A stretch of DNA of 64,000 nt from Endocalyx cinctus (taxonomy: Eukaryota > Ascomycota > Sordariomycetes > Amphisphaeriales > Apiosporaceae): NCBI GenBank assembly GCA_001600455.1, contig BCKC01000002.1, positions 186,001-250,000 on the forward strand, read 5' to 3'. Of this stretch, positions 58,550 through 64,000 are shown in pieces; within the stretch, counting starts at the first letter, position 1, and each line of letters begins with the position of its first letter. The notes under the pieces were generated by a model, which had not been told where the DNA came from, ran no database searches, and saw only the letters and a program-made list of their open reading frames with translations. The position numbers were made by a program, and so were the translations under genes.

Positions 58550-59118
58550 TAAGGGACAGTAGGAAAAAAGGTATTATTATTTTATATGTAGGAATCCATG
58601 ATAATTACAGAAAATAGCAGTATGCAGCATGAAATCCGATAGATCTAATTTATCAAAGCAGCCTTGATACATTCGAGTTGAACGAACCGCATTCCACTTA
58701 AAATTTTCTTTTAAGATAATGATTGATAGGTGACATCAGTATCGTATAATTGAAAATAATGGTTAATTGGATATATGTCATACTGTATCATATCCTTGTA
58801 ATGAATCTTGGAAAATCCGACATGCAGAACACGTATATTCACAGATTTCCCAATCAAGTCAGCCAAACCCTTGAAGATACATATCCGTTTTCAGATTCGA
58901 GGAAAGATGGTTGCCAAATACGAGTAGTAAGAATCTAGACTGATAAACCTCCTAATCCATATATGCTCTCTATATTGGAAATGAAAATGCAATTTTGCTC
59001 GACCAACCAATCAACCATATAAAATCCAACATCATCTTGATACTTGACAACACCCCCCCAGAAATAGCAACATCATTTTCCGTTCGTTAGCGCCGGGTCT
59101 GTAGCGATGTTATGTAGG
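58550..59118. other. intergenic
   Basis: AT-rich spacer. Lies downstream of the ADE4-like gene and upstream of the NDUFAF6-like gene. A TGCTAAC..GGGTAG element just beyond 59118-59160 could be a last, unassigned intron end of the ADE4-like gene. Confidence 0.4.
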
Positions 59119-62100
59119 CTACCCAAATGTTAGCATTACCCACAACAAATATTTCCTTACAAGGAAGACAAACTTAATATCCGGCCACTCTGACGGAGAT
59201 TGTGGAGGTTGACGCGCCGATCCGTTTGCAAGTTGAAAAGATCCCGATCCGTTGATCGTGGAACTCGAGTTAACGGGTCCGCTGTTGGCAGTTTCTTCCG
59301 GAGCCTTTACCGTCTCAATCACCGCTAACTTGCGCTTCTTGCCCCTAACCCTATCCAGGTGTTCAAAGTAGCCGGCTGGTACTTCAGTTACGTATTGTCC
59401 GCTGAATACCCCGACCTCAAACTTGGTATTCTCGGCCCCTTGGGGTGATATCTCCACACATGAATCTATGAGGTCTTGTAGATCTTGATAGATCACTTCA
59501 TCGGCACCAATATGCTCGGCGATTTGCCGGATTGTGCGATCGTGGGCAATCAACTCTGATGGTGATGCCAAATCGATTCCACTGTTGTCTATTAGTAATT
59601 GTTGCACGCTCATTTGGTCAAAGGGTAAGCCATACTAGATGTGTGGGTGAGTGATGGGTGGTGAGCAGCTCGCGAAGAGCACCTTGGTGGCCTGGGACTC
59701 CCGTGCCATCGCGACTATTTCTCGACTCGTTGTGCCTATGCATAGAATATGATCAGAATCTTGATACTTCGTAATCCGCTATAACTTCTTACCTCGCACG
59801 ATACTGTCGTCGACCAAGAGTACCACCTTGTCCTTGAACTCTTCTTCTATCGTGCTCAACTTTCTACGAACACTCTTCTCTCTCGCTGCTTGCCCAGGCA
59901 TGATGAAGGTACGGAATACTACACGGATTTTATCAGTATCTCACCTATCTGTCCCTTATGACTTTGTTTACATACCGTATCTATTCTTCACGAATCCAAG
60001 AGAGACTAAAGCTCGTCAATATCCGTTGGCGATGTCTCAAATATATAGCCAAGACGCTACAGTGGTCGTTGCGACAGAAAGAATACTAAAACTTACTGTC
60101 GAGAATATTAGCCATGAAATTGTATATAAAATCTTGGGGGAGTTTCAAGAAAACAAGGGTCAATGAACATCACTTTCTTATACGTACCATGGCTTTCCCA
60201 GACGCTTAGCAACAATGGCGGCCGAGGTAGTGGCGGTCTCGGGTATGGGTATTACAACATCTATCTCATCAATAGCTTTCTTATCGAGGGTTTTAAGGAT
60301 CTTATCAGCGAGCTTGTATCCCATATTCTCACGGCTCTTAGAAACGCCTGTGGATCGTTGATACGGTTAGCAGCTAATCAGATATCGAAACCGGCAGAAT
60401 ACAGAAGGTAGAAAGAAGGGGGGTCGCGCTTGAATAGATTTATAGACTTACCGATACCATCAAGCACACTATCAGGCCTGGAGAAGTAGAGGTACTCGAA
60501 AACTTTCAAATAGAAAAATTGCGTGTCAGTAAATAAATTAACAGGCTCTATAGGTATAGAGTGTGATAAAATGAAAGAATGTAAACTACGGGGTACTCAC
60601 TGTCCAGCCCCTGCTGCTTCGGTTCATGAACTTGGCAAAATACGGGTTCATGTCCTTTCTGAATAAAGACTGCCTCTCCACGGCCAATGTCTTTAACTTT
60701 CTTGAATCGAAGAGACTTTAGCGCAATGTCTTCGGACGCGAGCATGTAATCCTTGGCTCCTGGGAGAGTCTCGGATGGCCTAGAGCCTAGAATTAAAGGG
60801 CGAATCCCGTGAGGATCTCTGACGCCGAAAATCCCACTATAATATCAGAGGTCAGTAAACTGGATATCGAAAATAGAGAGATTCATGTCGAAAACTCTAT
60901 AATATAGGGAATTATGGACTAGAAGTGACCACAAGAAAATGGGAAGCTAATTCGGCTGTGTGCTACTTACAAGCCAGCGACCATTCCTGTACACGCATAG
61001 GCTCCTAAACATTGCGAGGACATGCGTGATAAAGCCTTGAAGATATCGTCTGTGTTGACTCGAGCTTTCCCCGTTTCGTTGAGCTCATTGGCGAAGATGT
61101 TCAGTGCTACGTTTTTTGTTAGTGTTCACCGCGCTTTACGGCAAAGGGAGGGTGGTCAAAGGTGGACGAATTATGCTGTTTAAAACAGACATGACGCCAC
61201 GATCTTCCGAAGGATGTTTATGCTGAAAATTCATATTGGCGATAACATACTCAATTCACTATCACTGTCGGTGCTATAAGATAGTTAGCAATATTGCTTC
61301 GTGATCTTGGCGCGCCTAGACTCACTTGATATGACGGTGCGCCTTTTGATCGAGAAACTCGCGTAGTTCTCTGGTATTCAGTAAATTCCCGTTGTGAGAA
61401 AGACTGAGCCCATATGGAGAATTCACATAGAAAGGTTGTGCCTTGTGTCGATTAGTATTTGAGATATATCACACTTCAATAAGTTCAAAGGGGGATGTAC
61501 CTCTGCAGATGCCTGTCCAAAGATTGTGGTGAGCGGAATAGGAACTGGAATGATGAACGATGCTCTAATAGCTATTTACGTACGCTAGTGCCGGCAGTCG
61601 GATAACGCTGACGAATTCCAAGTTAGCACATAATAATATATGAAGCTCGCGATGCAGGTCGGAAATTGGACTAGAATTCGTCCTGTTCTCGCACACTCAC
61701 CAAATGCCCTAATCCCATGTAGCCTGGAAGAGACAAGACTTTTTTCCCATTATCAAAGACCTACAATATTGTTAGTCGTAGGAGCGATCAACAGAACCAT
61801 CGATTCTTACCTGGGCAGCCATTCCACTACAACAGACGGTCAATAATCAGCGCCTTAGAAGAAAACCATAAGATTGAAAGACATGTCTCCGAAGTGGGAG
61901 CTCTTAAAGGAGCTCCATAAGAACGAAAAACCCGATCTTATCATAAGATGGCTCGGGAGAGCAACATGAGACAGAAACCACTCACTTCGCTTTACATTGA
62001 TGTATCCGACCTACAAGATGATAAGTCAATTCTATAACTCTTCGGGTTGAAAGGGGTAAACTCACCACCGGTAGCACAAGTGGAAATACCACATGCATCT

Positions 62101-62374
62101 TGTCCCCGATGCTGAAGGCTAAATGGATAATGTTAGCACATAAATCTTGAAACTCTTATAGCACGCCAGGCAAATCCTCCCGAATTCAAGGCAAGGAGTT
62201 CCAGCATGTAATCTGCCAGAGGTCAAGGAGGCTTTGATTAATGTGCAATAAAACTAGAGATGCAGGCGCATTAGGTACTCACTAGTACAGGGCATCGTGG
62301 ATATCAGATGCAGCGAGATACGGGTTCTCCTCGTTATCCCAGTGACCGAGAATGAGACCTATGATGCCACACAT
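59119..62374 (-). CDS. ade4: amidophosphoribosyltransferase (glutamine PRPP amidotransferase)
   Basis: First committed enzyme of purine synthesis, about 574 aa, making phosphoribosylamine from PRPP and glutamine. The N-terminal Cys2 nucleophile is in [10 protein letters not shown], so no propeptide. I read 17 exons: 62374-62283, 62118-62066, 62010-61986, 61826-61811, 61760-61701, 61607-61584, 61512-61501, 61441-61326, 61273-61251, 61106-60971, 60836-60601, 60502-60452, 60347-60188, 60005-59976, 59918-59793, 59735-59636 and 59581-59119. Landmarks in order: [83 protein letters not shown], the PRPP loop [15 protein letters not shown] and [13 protein letters not shown]. All joins keep phase except 60188|60005, which is one base off. 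The C-terminal end is uncertain, because a GTAAGG..GCTAAC..TAG intron may remove the last codons. Confidence 0.92.
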
Positions 62375-64000
62375 GTTCGCAACGCAGACGTTGAATATTC
62401 TCAAAGAGAAATTGAATGCGCGGAGTGAAATCGGCGAGAGTGGATTTTGGTGGGGTTTTCTTTTAAGAGACAAAAAAAGTTTTCCTAGTCGGCTCCGATA
62501 TCCTCAATGTTCGTTCTACAACAATAAAGTGATTAGCGCGAACGAGAATCGATATCAACTAACTTTGTCACCTTGTGAGCGAATTGATTTCTTTTTGGGT
62601 TTGGAACGAAACCAGGAAGACAAACCTTGATAGAATCGAAGAAAAAAAACCTCAGGTAATACACAATTATATGGATCGTGTGTGGATATAGAGACGAAAA
62701 TCGGTATAGGTTTAGCGTGCCGACAGGACCGATTATTATCGGATCACCAAATACTTTTTTTTTACTTTTCTCAGTGGAATGCTAAAGGAGTGCCGCTAGA
62801 ATATTTAGGTATAATTAAACCACTACGTGCTTAAGATATTATATTTGAAATATAGTGTGTTCTGTCGACATTATCGCTGCATCTTCAGTCCTTGAGCCTT
62901 TTTTTTTTTTTTCTTTNTTACTCTACCGCCCTTATATCGACCTCGAAGGCAAAAAAAAAAAAAAAAAAAACTTTATAGCGGGGTATAGTGCATTTCACAT
63001 GCTGCACGTGTGTGGGATAGTGGGATGGTGGGGTGAGTGGGTTAGTCATATAGACCTCTTCGGGTTTAGCCTATTACCTGAATGATTGGAAATATCAACT
63101 CATTTCGAGGCGGACGCATCCCGAAAATGCAAGCCCTATTTGTTTTGCAGGTCGCCAATGCAGCCATTCGGCAGCCTTATATTACAAGCTGGAAGTTTTT
63201 GATTGCTGGAAATCTACTAGACAAATCCGTCGAAGCAGACTAGACAGTCGTCGAAGGAATTAAATCTACATCTGTGAACCTTCGAAAGCTATTTACCGTC
63301 ATTTTGTGACAATCGTTTATTTAGTCTAAGAGCAGCTAGTATAGTACGTACGACACAATCTACATCCTATCCCTGAAGCGAAATTATTAGTCTCTGCGGT
63401 GCCATGATACTCGACTGACTTCCACGATATTTAAATTACATCCGAGATGAGGTGTTACCTAACGTTAGTAACCGATCTAAGGAACTCTTCGCATGGTGAC
63501 CAACATCGCGACGCTTCCGATCTAGAGCTACCCAAGTTAATTTAATATATTTTTAACAGCAAACTTTTGTTATTGAATCCTCGTCTGTTACGCATCTTCT
63601 TCATGACGATGGATAAACCACCGCTTATAATGAAAATGATAAAAATAAAGATTATTTATGAAAGCAAAAATTGCCAACAGTACGATCCCGCAGGATAATA
63701 CAGAACAATTGACTCCACGATGTGCAATGCAGGTCTCTTGTCCTAGAAAGTAGGGATTCTTGAGCTCCCACTTCTTGTTGAAGGTAAGTATGAAGAAAGG
63801 AAAAGAAAAGAAAGGTTAAAGATATCGGTAGGGTGGGGAGATATTTATACTTGCTTGAAGGCGGTGTACAATTGATTCACTGGCAGAATTACCTGGCTGG
63901 CAGCTGCCTACTAGCGCAGATGCCATTCCACTGCATACACAGTACTAATGTGTGTCATACAAGTATATATTACCTGTACCATGCATAAATATTAACCAAG
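62375..64000. other. ADE4-like promoter region and intergenic to window end
   Basis: Upstream region of the ADE4-like gene. It contains T and A homopolymers around one N (62917), a run of 20 A (62951-62970) and a four-tract G-rich motif (63014-63041). No gene supported to the end of the window. Confidence 0.5.
63014..63041 (+). other. G-quadruplex-type motif
   Basis: Four G tracts (3, 3, 4 and 3 G) separated by three 5-base loops, meeting the G3N1-7 pattern, about 650 bp upstream of the ADE4-like start codon. Confidence 0.6.

Noticed and set aside
59582..59635. In-frame TAG after THPHI and the Met-Ser-Val start in the ADE4-like gene, read at first as a nonsense mutation
   Set aside because: The bases form an intron (GTATGG..CAACAG): splicing gives [15 protein letters not shown], the conserved sequence, so there is no lesion here.

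Overview
The window reads as nuclear DNA of a filamentous ascomycete (Pezizomycotina, most likely a Sordariomycete; Xylariales is only a guess). Genes are interrupted by short GT..AG introns, mostly 50-180 nt, often with CTRAY-like branch sites. Protein content is typical of a plant-litter or wood-associated fungus: GH7 cellobiohydrolase, tannase/feruloyl esterase, secreted tyrosinase, secreted subtilase, P450s, an MFS exporter and a TRI5-like terpene synthase. Gene bodies run from about 50% to nearly 70% GC. They sit in AT-rich spacers full of homopolymers, TA/GA/CT microsatellites and degenerate repeat relics. No rRNA, tRNA or CRISPR was recognised. Two N bases (45681, 62917) lie in or beside T runs, so one-base homopolymer lesions should be treated with caution.

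Layout. 0.6-1.7 kb: malate dehydrogenase paralogue (-). 3.9-5.5 kb: MFS multidrug-type transporter (+). 5.9-8.1 kb: P450 with a stop codon just before the haem loop (-). 9.7-10.2 kb: small single-pass membrane protein (+). 11.1-12.7 kb: unrecognised protein with an internal duplication of about 95 residues (-). 13.6-15.3 kb: tannase/feruloyl esterase (-). 16.4-17.4 kb: SAM methyltransferase (-). 20.8-21.9 kb: tyrosinase (+). 23.5-26.4 kb: subtilisin-like protease (+). 27.1-27.6 kb: orphan ORF (+). 28.6-30.7 kb: GTPBP1-like GTPase (+). 33.2-35.1 kb: P450 (+). 37.7-38.6 kb: hemerythrin-like protein with an apparent poly-C frameshift (+). 39.4-41.1 kb: CorA-like transporter (-). 42.2-44.0 kb: LDB19/ART-type arrestin (-). 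44.0-51.6 kb: AT-rich gene-poor block with a cluster of three hairpins. 51.6-52.9 kb: TRI5-like terpene synthase (+). 53.4-55.0 kb: GH7 cellobiohydrolase (-). 57.3-58.5 kb: NDUFAF6-like complex I assembly factor (-). 59.1-62.4 kb: amidophosphoribosyltransferase split into at least 17 exons, several of them microexons (-).

How the genes fit together. I see no convincing biosynthetic cluster: the terpene synthase has no tailoring gene within about 7.5 kb upstream, and its downstream neighbour is the convergent cellulase. Housekeeping genes (ADE4-like, GTPBP1-like, NDUFAF6-like, MDH) alternate with secreted degradative enzymes and secondary-metabolism-type genes. The most unusual observations are the extreme intron fragmentation of the ADE4-like gene, with a one-base phase conflict at one splice donor; the internally duplicated unknown protein; single-lesion genes (P450, hemerythrin); and the hairpin cluster in the gene-poor block.
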